DNA from: Spirochaetota bacterium
GTDB taxonomy: Bacteria > Spirochaetota > Brevinematia > DTOW01
Assembly: GCA_028276145.1 (NCBI GenBank)
Contig: JAPYWX010000020.1
Span: 1-14,757, forward strand
DNA length: 14,757 nt
Reading direction: 5' to 3'
Of this stretch, positions 6,784 through 13,448 are shown piece after piece (the stretch's first letter is position 1; every line of letters begins with the position of its first letter). Below the pieces are notes generated by a model. The model had not been told where the DNA came from and ran no database searches. It worked only from the letters and a program-made list of their open reading frames with translations. Position numbers and translations under genes: made by a program.

Positions 6784-8040
6784 TCATATTCTTTTAAAGA
6801 CAAACCTCAGTGATATGAAGAAAGATGAAACAACACCTAGCACAGTACTTATAATAACAGGCATCATCACATCACTGAAACTTAATGTTAGGTAATCCTT
6901 TCTAACAAAATCTTTGACCACATCAAACTTATCTATGAGCTGAGATGAGTAAGTTATAAACAACTCCTTAGTAATCACACTAGAAGCATACGATATAACT
7001 AAGGTAAGCAAAAATATAAGGGTTGTTATAGTAACTGATATATAAATCCTAGTTGCTCCCAGCATACGAATAAGAGACAAGAAATCAACCTTCGTTGAGA
7101 CAAAAAGTACTATGGAAATGAAAACTGAAATAACGGCAAATATACCAACAAGTGATATCAAAACAAGAGTTATATTAGATATGAAGCCCTTAATACTTTC
7201 AACAAATTTAGTTTTATCCGTTGAAGTCTCAACATTGTAACCCATACTCTTTAACTTTTTTATTATCCCTTCAACATAATCATGAGAAACAACCTCAACA
7301 TACAACATTGAATAGTTAGGTGTGTAATCAGGTATGATTGTTTTTGACAAATACTCAGCTGCTTCTATAGGCATACATATACTCAAAGCTGGTACCCTTT
7401 CACTTATTCCGACAATCTGCCCCTCAATGGTAATATAATTTGGCAATGTCTTGTAACTCGATTTACCAGCGTAATAAGTAAAAGTAAGACCTTTGAGCAA
7501 GTTTTCACTTACCGTTGGTGTACCCTGCCCCCTAGCATACGCTAAATTGTAAGCTTCTAATATTCCTTTTGGAACGATAAATGGAACATTCGTGCTACCT
7601 ACCTTATATTTGAAAGAATATCCCCTGAATATATCATCTTTCACCAGGCTATAATCAATACCATAGCTTACCATATCAGACTTACCAACTATCCCGAACA
7701 TCCTCAAAATAACACTATTCGGGAAAGGTATCTCCATCACCCTGTAGACATTTTTAACACCTTTGACACTACGAATCTTTTTGTAATCACTATACGTTAT
7801 ACTAGCTCCTTTTATATTTCCACCAAACAAGTTTTTAGGAACTATTCTCGGAGTTACCTTTATTGTGTCTGGCGGAAGCTTAGCACCTATATTTTTTTCA
7901 ACAGTTCTGTTTATAGCATTCTTAATACCTGTTATTATAACGAAGAAAGAAGAAAATATGAATATGGAAGTAGCTAAGAAAAAAAGGTAAATTTTACCTT
8001 TTTGTGATATTAAACCAAGAACTTTCAAAAAGCCTATCAT
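6784..8040 (-). CDS. FtsX/MacB-like ABC transporter permease, no ATPase nearby
   Basis: A 418-residue inner-membrane protein with the one-plus-three membrane layout of the FtsX/MacB superfamily. Helix 1 is at about 18-38. A large extracytoplasmic domain of about 245 residues follows (roughly 40-285), matching a MacB-type periplasmic core. Three helices lie at about 289-315, 333-358 and 391-413. The hallmark cytoplasmic loop LSLIRMLGATRIYI (321-334) between helices 2 and 3 is where such permeases usually contact their ATPase. Relatives couple ATP hydrolysis to lipoprotein release, efflux or activation of cell-wall hydrolases. No ATP-binding subunit is encoded in the window, so the substrate is unknown. 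The ATG overlaps the murA stop as ATGA (8037-8040), so translation is probably coupled to murA. That hints at an envelope role, but this is inference only. Confidence 0.82.
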   Translation of the reverse strand: MIGFLKVLGLISQKGKIYLFFLATSIFIFSSFFVIITGIKNAINRTVEKNIGAKLPPDTIKVTPRIVPKNLFGGNIKGASITYSDYKKIRSVKGVKNVYRVMEIPFPNSVILRMFGIVGKSDMVSYGIDYSLVKDDIFRGYSFKYKVGSTNVPFIVPKGILEAYNLAYARGQGTPTVSENLLKGLTFTYYAGKSSYKTLPNYITIEGQIVGISERVPALSICMPIEAAEYLSKTIIPDYTPNYSMLYVEVVSHDYVEGIIKKLKSMGYNVETSTDKTKFVESIKGFISNITLVLISLVGIFAVISVFISIVLFVSTKVDFLSLIRMLGATRIYISVTITTLIFLLTLVISYASSVITKELFITYSSQLIDKFDVVKDFVRKDYLTLSFSDVMMPVIISTVLGVVSSFFISLRFVFKRI

Positions 8041-9311
8041 ATTAAATCTGTTTTCTCCCTCTTTATCTTCGCTCCTAGCTTTGAGAGCTTATCTTCTATT
8101 TTCTCATATCCCCTATCAACGTGATAAACCCTGAGTAACTCTCCAACTCCTTCAGCACCAAGCAAAGCAATTATCAGTCCTGCACCACCTCTAAGGTCTG
8201 AAGCCATCACTGGAGCACCATAAAGTTTATCAACCCCCTTTATTATAGCAGAATTTCCATCAATAGTTATGTCCGCTCCCAACCTATTCATTTCATAAGC
8301 ATGCATAAACCTATTCTGAAATATCTTCTCTGTTATTATACTTATACCCCTCGCTTTAGTCAATACAGCCATAAGCTGAGCTTGTAAATCTGTGGGGAAA
8401 TAAGGATAAGGTAAAGTAGTTACATTGACAGGTTCATACCTTTCTCTACCCTTAACTAATACTGTGTCTTTCGAAAGAATCTGTATACTAGCTCCCATCT
8501 CACTAAAAACTCTTATCGGCTCAGTCAAATGATTAGGCTCACAATTTTTCACTAGAACCTCGCCGTTTGTCATCATCCCTGCTAAGATAAAAGTACCTGC
8601 CTCAATCCTATCAGGAATTATTTCATACTCACAACCCTTAAGATTTTTGACCCCTTCAACAACTATAGTATTTGTACCATGGCCCTTTATCTTAGCACCA
8701 CACTTTATTAAGAAATTTGCCAAATCAACAACTTCTGGCTCCATCGCAGCATTGTCTATTACCGTAGTACCCTCAGCCAAAGTTGCCGCCATCATGACAT
8801 TCTCAGTAGCAACAACACTTGTACCATTGGTACCCAACATGTTAACTAAACCACCTGTAAGTTTCTGTGCTTCAGCTATTATATAGCCATGCTCAACTCT
8901 AACACTAGCTCCTAAAATTCTCATTCCTTTTATGTGTAAATCAACAGGCCTAGGACCTATCGCACAGCCACCAGGAAACGAAACCTTTGCCTTTTTCCTT
9001 TTTGCAAGAAGAGGACCAAGCACAGCTATAGAAGCTCTTATCTTCTTAGTTATCTCATAAGGTGCTTCTACATTTTCCTCTGATACTGTTCTAATAACCA
9101 TCCGTTTATCGGAAAACTCCACCTTTTTACCCAACCTCTCAAGAAGCTGCGAAAGAGTCTTAACGTCTTCTAGGTTAGGAACATTATTGATTATAACATC
9201 ATCCTCTATGAGCAGAGAAGCAGCCATTATTGGCAAAGCTGCGTTCTTTGCGCCACTTATATAAACTTCACCTTCAAGCTTATGTCCACCTTCAATTACG
9301 AGTTTGTACAT
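8037..9311 (-). CDS. murA: UDP-N-acetylglucosamine 1-carboxyvinyltransferase
   Basis: A 424-residue cytoplasmic enzyme for the first committed step of peptidoglycan synthesis: transfer of enolpyruvate from phosphoenolpyruvate to UDP-GlcNAc. The sugar-binding SGAKNAALP (Lys22, Asn23) is at the N-terminus. RASIAVLGP contains Arg92. The active-site loop FPGGCAIGPRPVDLHI carries Cys116, the residue alkylated by fosfomycin (E. coli Cys115), so the enzyme is predicted to be fosfomycin-sensitive. FPTDLQAQ and DLRGGAGLIIA lie in the C-terminal part as expected. Length is normal for the family (about 420). The ATG at 9311 is 1 base after the rpmE stop and has only a weak purine-rich site upstream, so it probably relies on coupling. 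It overlaps the permease start by 4 bases. Only one MurA copy is visible. Confidence 0.95.
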   Translation of the reverse strand: MYKLVIEGGHKLEGEVYISGAKNAALPIMAASLLIEDDVIINNVPNLEDVKTLSQLLERLGKKVEFSDKRMVIRTVSEENVEAPYEITKKIRASIAVLGPLLAKRKKAKVSFPGGCAIGPRPVDLHIKGMRILGASVRVEHGYIIAEAQKLTGGLVNMLGTNGTSVVATENVMMAATLAEGTTVIDNAAMEPEVVDLANFLIKCGAKIKGHGTNTIVVEGVKNLKGCEYEIIPDRIEAGTFILAGMMTNGEVLVKNCEPNHLTEPIRVFSEMGASIQILSKDTVLVKGRERYEPVNVTTLPYPYFPTDLQAQLMAVLTKARGISIITEKIFQNRFMHAYEMNRLGADITIDGNSAIIKGVDKLYGAPVMASDLRGGAGLIIALLGAEGVGELLRVYHVDRGYEKIEDKLSKLGAKIKREKTDLI

Positions 9312-9312
9312 C

Positions 9313-9513
9313 TTACTTCATCTTATACTTCTTCTTAAACCTATCAACTCTACCACCAGTGTCAACTATCTTTTTCTTACCAGTGTAAAATGGATGGCAA
9401 TTTGAACATACTTCTATGTGCTCCTCATCAAAAGTTGACAAAATCTCTATAACATTTCCACATGCACATTTGACCTTTGAAACCTTCAAAGCAGGATGAA
9501 TACCTTTCTTCAT
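9313..9513 (-). CDS. rpmE: 50S ribosomal protein L31, zinc-binding type
   Basis: A 66-residue basic protein of the large ribosomal subunit. The four cysteines C16, C18, C36 and C39 (KCACGN and CSNC) form the zinc site of the C-plus (RpmE) type, as opposed to the zinc-free RpmE2. It starts MKKGIHPAL and ends in a Lys/Arg tail (RVDRFKKKYKMK). A strong ribosome site, GGGAG (9524-9520), lies 6 bases upstream. It heads the operon rpmE-murA-permease. A murA-rpmE neighbourhood also exists in Bacillus (with rho between), so the pairing is not surprising. Confidence 0.95.
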   Translation of the reverse strand: MKKGIHPALKVSKVKCACGNVIEILSTFDEEHIEVCSNCHPFYTGKKKIVDTGGRVDRFKKKYKMK

Positions 9514-9539
9514 TTTCCTCTCCCTAAAGTTTGATTAAA

Positions 9540-9569
9540 ATTATATCTGTAAAAACACAAATTACTCAA
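9540..9569 (-). promoter_or_regulatory. Promoter of the rpmE-murA-permease operon
   Basis: TTGAGT (9569-9564), an 18-base spacer and a perfect TATAAT (9545-9540) on the minus strand. The expected start near 9533 gives a leader of about 20 bases that holds the GGGAG site. It has the best -10 box in the window. Confidence 0.6.
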
Positions 9570-9585
9570 GTTAAATAAACCTACT

Positions 9586-9602
9586 AGGATGCTACGCATC
9601 CT
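9586..9602. repeat. Short hairpin, AGGATGC-TAC-GCATCCT
   Basis: A perfect 7-bp stem with a 3-base loop, sharing the ATGC-TAY-GCAT tip with the hairpin at 6484-6502. It lies about 17 bases beyond the -35 box of the rpmE promoter. Confidence 0.7.
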
Positions 9603-9721
9603 ATCCCTACTTTAAGTAGCCCCACCCCCTCACCTTTTTAATATTGGGAAGTTTCGCATTAAAGATGCTTCGTTTTCCAACACTCTTTACTTATTTAAAG
9701 AGGTTGTTAAGCACTTAAAAA

Positions 9722-9737
9722 GGTGCTATTCAGCACC
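9722..9737. repeat. Palindrome GGTGCT-ATTC-AGCACC
   Basis: A perfect 6-bp stem with a 4-base loop. The same core, GTGCT-ATTC-AGCAC, recurs at 9875-9888, about 150 bases away. Confidence 0.7.
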
Positions 9738-9860
9738 CCCATTTGGGATAAGCATTCCAACTACCCTGAGCCTTCTGCTAAAAATATGTTTCAATCACAA
9801 AGTGCTACCAAACAAAAGATACAATTTAGTGTTAAGTGCTCTTAAAAATTGGAATAAGAA

Positions 9861-9888
9861 AGTGCTATTCAAAAGTGCTATTCAGCAC
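9861..9888. repeat. Tandem 13-base repeat ending in a GTGCT/AGCAC palindrome
   Basis: AAGTGCTATTCA begins near 9861 and again near 9874 with a 13-base period. The second copy completes a palindrome with AGCAC (GTGCT 9875-9879, AGCAC 9884-9888). The first copy has lost its right arm, which suggests local duplication of the left half. Confidence 0.7.
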
Positions 9889-9945
9889 CTACCAGCCCTA
9901 AAATTTTTAAATCTATCGCCCCCTTAGCACTATATGAATAATTAA

Positions 9946-9959
9946 GTGCTCTTAAGCAC
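9946..9959. repeat. Palindrome GTGCT-CTTA-AGCAC
   Basis: A 5-bp stem with a 4-base centre, ending 7 bases before the -35 box of the lipoprotein promoter. If bound or cruciform it could affect that promoter; this is speculation. Confidence 0.65.
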
Positions 9960-9966
9960 ATTGATT

Positions 9967-9996
9967 TTGATAATATCCTCCCTAACCTTTCATAAT
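9967..9996 (+). promoter_or_regulatory. Candidate promoter of the lipoprotein gene
   Basis: TTGATA (9967-9972), an 18-base spacer and CATAAT (9991-9996). The expected start near 10003 gives a leader of about 18 bases carrying AGGG (10010-10013). The layout is nearly the same as that of the HATPase promoter. Confidence 0.5.
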
Positions 9997-10020
9997 TTTT
10001 GTTAGAACCAGGGTAAGAAT

Positions 10021-11085
10021 ATGAAAGTGAAAATTTTAGCTTTTTCTTTACTAATTCTTGTTTTCTTCTTCTCATCATGTTCCATTAAGCAAAAAGGTAC
10101 ATTTGTTGGTGAAGTAAAAATCGGAATAAACTCAAACGAAATAGCCATTTATTACGAAAATGAAAGTAATAGCTATACATTCTACTCATTTCAAGACTTC
10201 TCAAATTCACCATTAGAAAACTCCGAAAAGGTAACATTCATAGAATCCTTCCCTGTGAACTTTACAGTGTCAGGTTCAAAAATATACATACTGAACCGCA
10301 TTTCTAACATTGTTAAATTAATATCCCTAGAATCTGGAAAATCCTATCTTGAAGGTTTATTTTCATTACCACAAAACTTATACATTTCTGACTTCTCGAT
10401 CAATACCAAAAAAGATATTTTCTTTTTATTCATGGTATCAGAAGCAGATGAATACTACCTATACAAAATTGGGTACTCTTCTCTTAACGCTACTAATGAA
10501 ATAAAAGGTATTTCCGTCTTTACTAACATACTAACAAACGCTTTTGGGTTAGAACCCATTGAAGATGGTTTTTTAGTTTTTGAAAGAAACTTAGATGGTG
10601 GACTCACAGCAAGCATTTTTTCTACCGAAGGTAGAGTTTTGGCTATAAACCTAAGTGACTATGTAGAAAAAATTAGAGGTCTCTACGCAAGTTCTGCTTC
10701 GGTACTAAAAGGTAAAAAAATCGTAGCAAAGTTTGAAAACCCAACTAACGGTAATATAACAACCATCGTTGTATTTGACCTTGCAAAAACTAATTTAGAA
10801 AGAATAAACACAATAGAAGTAGGTAATCAAAACTTTTCAATAATATCATCAATCAACGATAGTTACGTCCTCGCAGCAACTTACAAAAACAACTCCCCCG
10901 TGCTTCTTCTCTTTGACCCTATGTCAGAATTTAAAATCTCTTACGAATATTATGTAGATATAATGTATCCTTTCATGTTTAGAGGCTTCAAGGCTACAAA
11001 AAATGGTAAGCTTTTCGCTTCATACATAGATTTTCCAGACAACAGAATAATATTCTACTATTGGAACATACTATCAAGGTTATGA
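10021..11085 (+). CDS. Predicted lipoprotein of unknown function, possible beta-propeller
   Basis: A 354-residue protein with a type II (lipoprotein) signal: MKVK, a hydrophobic stretch and the lipobox FSSC with Cys20 as the modified residue. Phe at -3 is unusual for proteobacteria but is tolerated in the looser lipoboxes of spirochaetes. The mature part is made of repeated beta-rich segments with aromatic strands and glycine/asparagine turns (for example KIYILNRISN, IFFLFMVSE, EYYLYKIGY, GFLVFERN, VLLLFDP, IIFYYWN). That pattern is reminiscent of a WD40/PQQ-like beta-propeller facing the periplasm or outside. I do not recognise the family and no catalytic motif is visible. The ribosome site AGGG is 7 bases before the ATG. 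Its TGA interleaves with the stop of the convergent M16 peptidase gene (6-bp overlap), with no room for a terminator. Confidence 0.8.
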   Translation: MKVKILAFSLLILVFFFSSCSIKQKGTFVGEVKIGINSNEIAIYYENESNSYTFYSFQDFSNSPLENSEKVTFIESFPVNFTVSGSKIYILNRISNIVKLISLESGKSYLEGLFSLPQNLYISDFSINTKKDIFFLFMVSEADEYYLYKIGYSSLNATNEIKGISVFTNILTNAFGLEPIEDGFLVFERNLDGGLTASIFSTEGRVLAINLSDYVEKIRGLYASSASVLKGKKIVAKFENPTNGNITTIVVFDLAKTNLERINTIEVGNQNFSIISSINDSYVLAATYKNNSPVLLLFDPMSEFKISYEYYVDIMYPFMFRGFKATKNGKLFASYIDFPDNRIIFYYWNILSRL

Positions 11086-12417
11086 ACCAGAAGTAAGTAC
11101 ACCAACTATCATATTCTCATCTCTAAAGTACTTATTCAAAACACTCTTGATATCGTCTAGTGATATCTTATCTGAAATCTCCAAAAATTTATCTAGTTCC
11201 CTATAGTCACCCAAAACGCAATAAGCCCACCCTATAGAAGAAGCTATACCGTGATTCTTCTCAAATTCATAAACGAAATCCGCTTTCATCTTCTTCTTTG
11301 CTACCTTAAGGTCCTCATCATTTATTTCTCTGCCAACCTCTAGTATTGAGCTTATCATTTCTTTCTTCAAGTCTTCCAAACTAATATCAGGATTTGCAAT
11401 TGCTAAAATGTAAGTAAGGAAAGGATACTTGCCTAACATCTGCCCACCACTGACAGAAGAAGCAATTTTTTTATCCACAACCATCTTTTGATACAACTTT
11501 GAAGACCTACCATCAGAAATAATATAAGCCAAAAGGTCCAAAGCAACAACTTCTTTAGGACTGTCTAGATAAGATGGAGTTCTAAAACCAACTATTACGG
11601 CTTTGGTATTGGCATCCTTTCTGATCGTTTTAAACTCAACCTTACCAGAATTTATTTCAGAAATCTTCTCAATCTCTATAGCTTTCTGATAACTGTTCTT
11701 TTGGTTAATATCAAATACTTTTCTAACCTCATCTATGACCTTATCACTAGAAACATTTCCAACAATTACCAAAATAGCATTTTTCGGGGAATAGTAAGTA
11801 TTGTAAAAGTTTAACATATCATCAATTGTAAGAGATTTTATATCCTCTTCCCAACCTATCACGGGTCTACGGTAGTTTATCTTTTTGAAAGAGTTATACA
11901 AGAAATCCTCAAAGAACTGTCCCATTGGATTATCCTCGTACCTCATTCGTCTCTCTTCTAATATAACTTTTCTTTCGCTCTCAAACTCTTTAGGGTCCAA
12001 AACAAGGTCAAACATCATTTCTTTCAACATTGGTAGTACTTTACTCAGATGCTCAGAAGAAACGTCAACATAGTACATTGTGTAATCATGAGATGTCGCA
12101 GCATTATCGCTACCACCCAATGATTTGATTATTCTAGAAAATTCCCCTGGCTTCAGAGTTTTTGTACCTTTAAACGACATATGTTCCAAAAAGTGAGCAA
12201 GTCCCGATTTACCATCCATCTCATCCACCGCACCGACTCTGTACCACAGTTGAACCGAAACTATGGGTAAAATTTTCCTTTCAACTATAACAACCTTAAG
12301 CCCGTTACTTAAAGTGTACTCTTTATAGCCCAGTCCCATAACTTTTTCTCCACTTGAAAAAACACAAAAAACAAACAGGAAAACAAACAAAAGAGATAAA
12401 ACAGAAAAATTTCTCAT
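11080..12417 (-). CDS. Secreted M16-family zinc metallopeptidase
   Basis: A 445-residue inverzincin peptidase with an N-terminal signal peptide (hydrophobic residues 4-21, likely cleaved after SSG). The zinc site is HFLEH at 75-79 (HxxEH: ligands His75 and His79, base Glu78). The third ligand is expected in the ILEERRM helix (Glu154/155), about 76 residues further on, as in the family. Residues about 220-445 form the second, inactive M16 half (VIVGNVSSD, GFRTPSYLDSP, LLAYIISDGRSSKLYQK). Single-chain proteins of this size usually pair with themselves or another subunit to degrade peptides in the periplasm. There is no partner M16 gene next to it. The start is fixed by the signal peptide and an in-frame TAA three codons upstream. 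There is no Shine-Dalgarno and no convincing promoter. It overlaps the lipoprotein gene tail to tail by 6 bp. Confidence 0.9.
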   Translation of the reverse strand: MRNFSVLSLLFVFLFVFCVFSSGEKVMGLGYKEYTLSNGLKVVIVERKILPIVSVQLWYRVGAVDEMDGKSGLAHFLEHMSFKGTKTLKPGEFSRIIKSLGGSDNAATSHDYTMYYVDVSSEHLSKVLPMLKEMMFDLVLDPKEFESERKVILEERRMRYEDNPMGQFFEDFLYNSFKKINYRRPVIGWEEDIKSLTIDDMLNFYNTYYSPKNAILVIVGNVSSDKVIDEVRKVFDINQKNSYQKAIEIEKISEINSGKVEFKTIRKDANTKAVIVGFRTPSYLDSPKEVVALDLLAYIISDGRSSKLYQKMVVDKKIASSVSGGQMLGKYPFLTYILAIANPDISLEDLKKEMISSILEVGREINDEDLKVAKKKMKADFVYEFEKNHGIASSIGWAYCVLGDYRELDKFLEISDKISLDDIKSVLNKYFRDENMIVGVLTSGS

Positions 12418-12463
12418 AACTGCTTAGAATTCTTATGATAAAGAAGAAGAAAATTCAAGTTAG

Positions 12464-12483
12464 AGGGAGGCTATCGCCTCCCT
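12464..12483. repeat. Hairpin AGGGAGGC-TATC-GCCTCCCT upstream of the M16 gene
   Basis: A perfect 8-bp GC-rich stem with a 4-base loop, in the 5' region of the peptidase gene and about 215 bases after tRNA-Ser. It could stop or process readthrough from the rplC-tRNA transcript, but no T-tract follows on the minus strand. Confidence 0.6.
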
Positions 12484-12498
12484 TAATCCTAAAGAGAA

Positions 12499-12527
12499 GT
12501 GCTCTTAGCACAAAGTGCTTTAAGCAC
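12499..12527. repeat. Two GTGCT/AGCAC palindromes in tandem
   Basis: GTGCT-CTT-AGCAC (12499-12511) and GTGCT-TTA-AGCAC (12515-12527), 3 bases apart. They belong to the same family as those at 6666-6696 and 9722-9959. Confidence 0.7.
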
Positions 12528-12561
12528 ACTCAAAAAAATTTGAATTCCTAATAAGAATTAA

Positions 12562-12693
12562 GGGAAACCTGGATTTGTAAACAGCCAAAAAGCTGAGCAG
12601 TCTGTCTTTGCTGAAATGTTAAAACAAATTGAAGCGGACAAAGCCGAGGGAACTTTAGAGATGAAATACCTCTTCAAAACTCTAAAATCGTGA
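12562..12693 (+). pseudogene. Orphan C-terminal coding fragment
   Basis: After a TAA at 12559-12561, 43 codons read openly to a TGA at 12691-12693. The translation looks like a real soluble C-terminus, charged and helical (KAEQSVFAEMLKQIEADKAE, then MKYLFKTLKS), and its codons are richer in GC than the surrounding spacer. There is no start codon at its beginning and no ribosome site. The only internal ATG (12616) would leave 25 residues. I read it as the remnant of a larger gene cut at its left end. Convergent with tRNA-Ser, it ends 5 bases from the tRNA 3' end. I cannot name the parent family. It could also be chance, because the segment is short. Confidence 0.4.
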
Positions 12694-12698
12694 AATTT

Positions 12699-12787
12699 CG
12701 GAGGGAGAGGGATTCGAACCCCCGGTGCCTCTTGGGAGGCACTGCAGTTTTCAAGACTGCTGCCTTCGTCCGCTCGGCCATCCCTCC
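12699..12787 (-). tRNA. tRNA-Ser (anticodon UGA)
   Basis: An 89-base class II tRNA. The acceptor arms GGAGGGA (12787-12781) and TCCCTCC (12706-12700) pair perfectly. The anticodon stem-loop is GCAGT-CTTGAAA-ACTGC, with TGA at 12753-12751, which reads UCA and other UCN serine codons. The long variable arm is GTGCCTC-CCAA-GAGGCAC, the T-loop is TTCGAAT, and the discriminator is G (12699), as required for serine tRNAs. CCA is not encoded, so it must be added by the nucleotidyltransferase. The 5' end lies 6 bases after the rplC stop on the same strand, so the tRNA is probably co-transcribed with tuf-rpsJ-rplC and released by RNase P. Confidence 0.97.
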
Positions 12788-12793
12788 AAAAGT

Positions 12794-13438
12794 TTAAACC
12801 AAAGCACTCTTCTTCACAGCTTCGCGAACGAAAACAAAAGCCCCCTTATAACCAGGTACAGCTCCCTTCACAAGCATTATATTGTTTTCCTTATCAATAG
12901 AAACAACCTCAAGATTCTGAACAGTAACCCTTTCATTACCCATTCTACCTGCCATTTTCTTACCTTTCCACACCTTAGCAGGGAATGTATGCTGTCCTAT
13001 CGAACCTGGCCTTCTGTGGAAAACTGACTGACCATGTGAATCAGGAGCACCTGAAAAACCCCATCTTTTCATTGTACCTTGGAAACCTCTACCCTTAGAG
13101 TATCCTGTCACATCAACAAACTTTATTCCTTCCAGCAAGGACAGATCAACAACGCTACCCTTCTCAAATTTTTCAGCACCTTCGAACCTAAATTCTCTTA
13201 TTATGGCAGGTTTCAATATAACCTTATACTTGCTTTTATCCTCTTTATCCCTAACCTTAGCCTTAACAGAACCAAAACCCAGTTGTATAGCGCTATAGCC
13301 ATCCTTCTCAGGAGTTCTAACTCCCAAAACCTTACACGGCCCAACCTCTAGAACAGTTACAGGAACCACCCTATCTTCAACGAAAACCTGAGACATTCCT
13401 AGCTTTCTACCTATTAACCCTTTACCTCTCAAAGCCAT
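12794..13438 (-). CDS. rplC: 50S ribosomal protein L3
   Basis: A 214-residue primary rRNA-binding protein of the large subunit near the peptidyl-transferase centre. It begins MALRGKGLIGRKLGMSQVF. The characteristic internal loop lies at about 119-170: GRGFQGTMKRWGF, SHGQSVFHRRPGSIG and GKKMAGRMG. This includes the glutamine in GQSVFHR that is methylated by PrmB in many bacteria. Length is normal. A perfect AGGAGGT site precedes the ATG by 5 bases and overlaps the rpsJ end; the gap to rpsJ is 10 bases. In nearly all bacteria rplD follows. Here tRNA-Ser follows instead, so the operon is interrupted. Confidence 0.97.
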   Translation of the reverse strand: MALRGKGLIGRKLGMSQVFVEDRVVPVTVLEVGPCKVLGVRTPEKDGYSAIQLGFGSVKAKVRDKEDKSKYKVILKPAIIREFRFEGAEKFEKGSVVDLSLLEGIKFVDVTGYSKGRGFQGTMKRWGFSGAPDSHGQSVFHRRPGSIGQHTFPAKVWKGKKMAGRMGNERVTVQNLEVVSIDKENNIMLVKGAVPGYKGAFVFVREAVKKSALV

Positions 13439-13448
13439 AACTTACCTC

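Larger units (their letters stand above)
9546..10020. other. Repeat-rich divergent intergenic region, no gene
   Basis: Between the divergent rpmE and lipoprotein genes there is no credible coding frame; the short minus-strand frame at 9878-10078 overlaps the lipoprotein signal peptide in antisense. Visible structure includes AGGATGC-TAC-GCATCCT (9586-9602), CTACT-TTA-AGTAG (9607-9619), and a longer imperfect inverted repeat starting TTGGGAA (9644) and ending TTTTCCAA (9680). It also includes GGTGCT-ATTC-AGCACC (9722-9737), a tandem 13-mer (9861-9888), GTGCT-CTTA-AGCAC (9946-9959) and the lipoprotein promoter (9967-9996). I see no riboswitch or tRNA-like fold. Confidence 0.7.

Noticed and set aside
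9785..9802. CRISPR-like GTTTCAATC motif
   Set aside because: A single occurrence, with no second repeat at spacer distance.
9878..10078. 66-codon minus-strand frame
   Set aside because: It is antisense to the lipoprotein signal peptide and its promoter, with repeats in its other half.
12418..12460. Promoter of the M16 peptidase gene
   Set aside because: TATCAT is present upstream of the ATG, but nothing resembling a -35 box lies at 16-19 bases; no call made.
12654..12686. TTTAGAG...CTCTAAA inverted repeat as a terminator for the tRNA transcript
   Set aside because: The arms are AT-rich with a 19-base loop and no T-tract follows; it is probably chance within the coding fragment.
12699..12787. 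tRNA-Ser as an attachment site of an integrated element
   Set aside because: No integrase gene and no second copy of the tRNA 3' end is visible in the window, so integration cannot be supported, only suspected.
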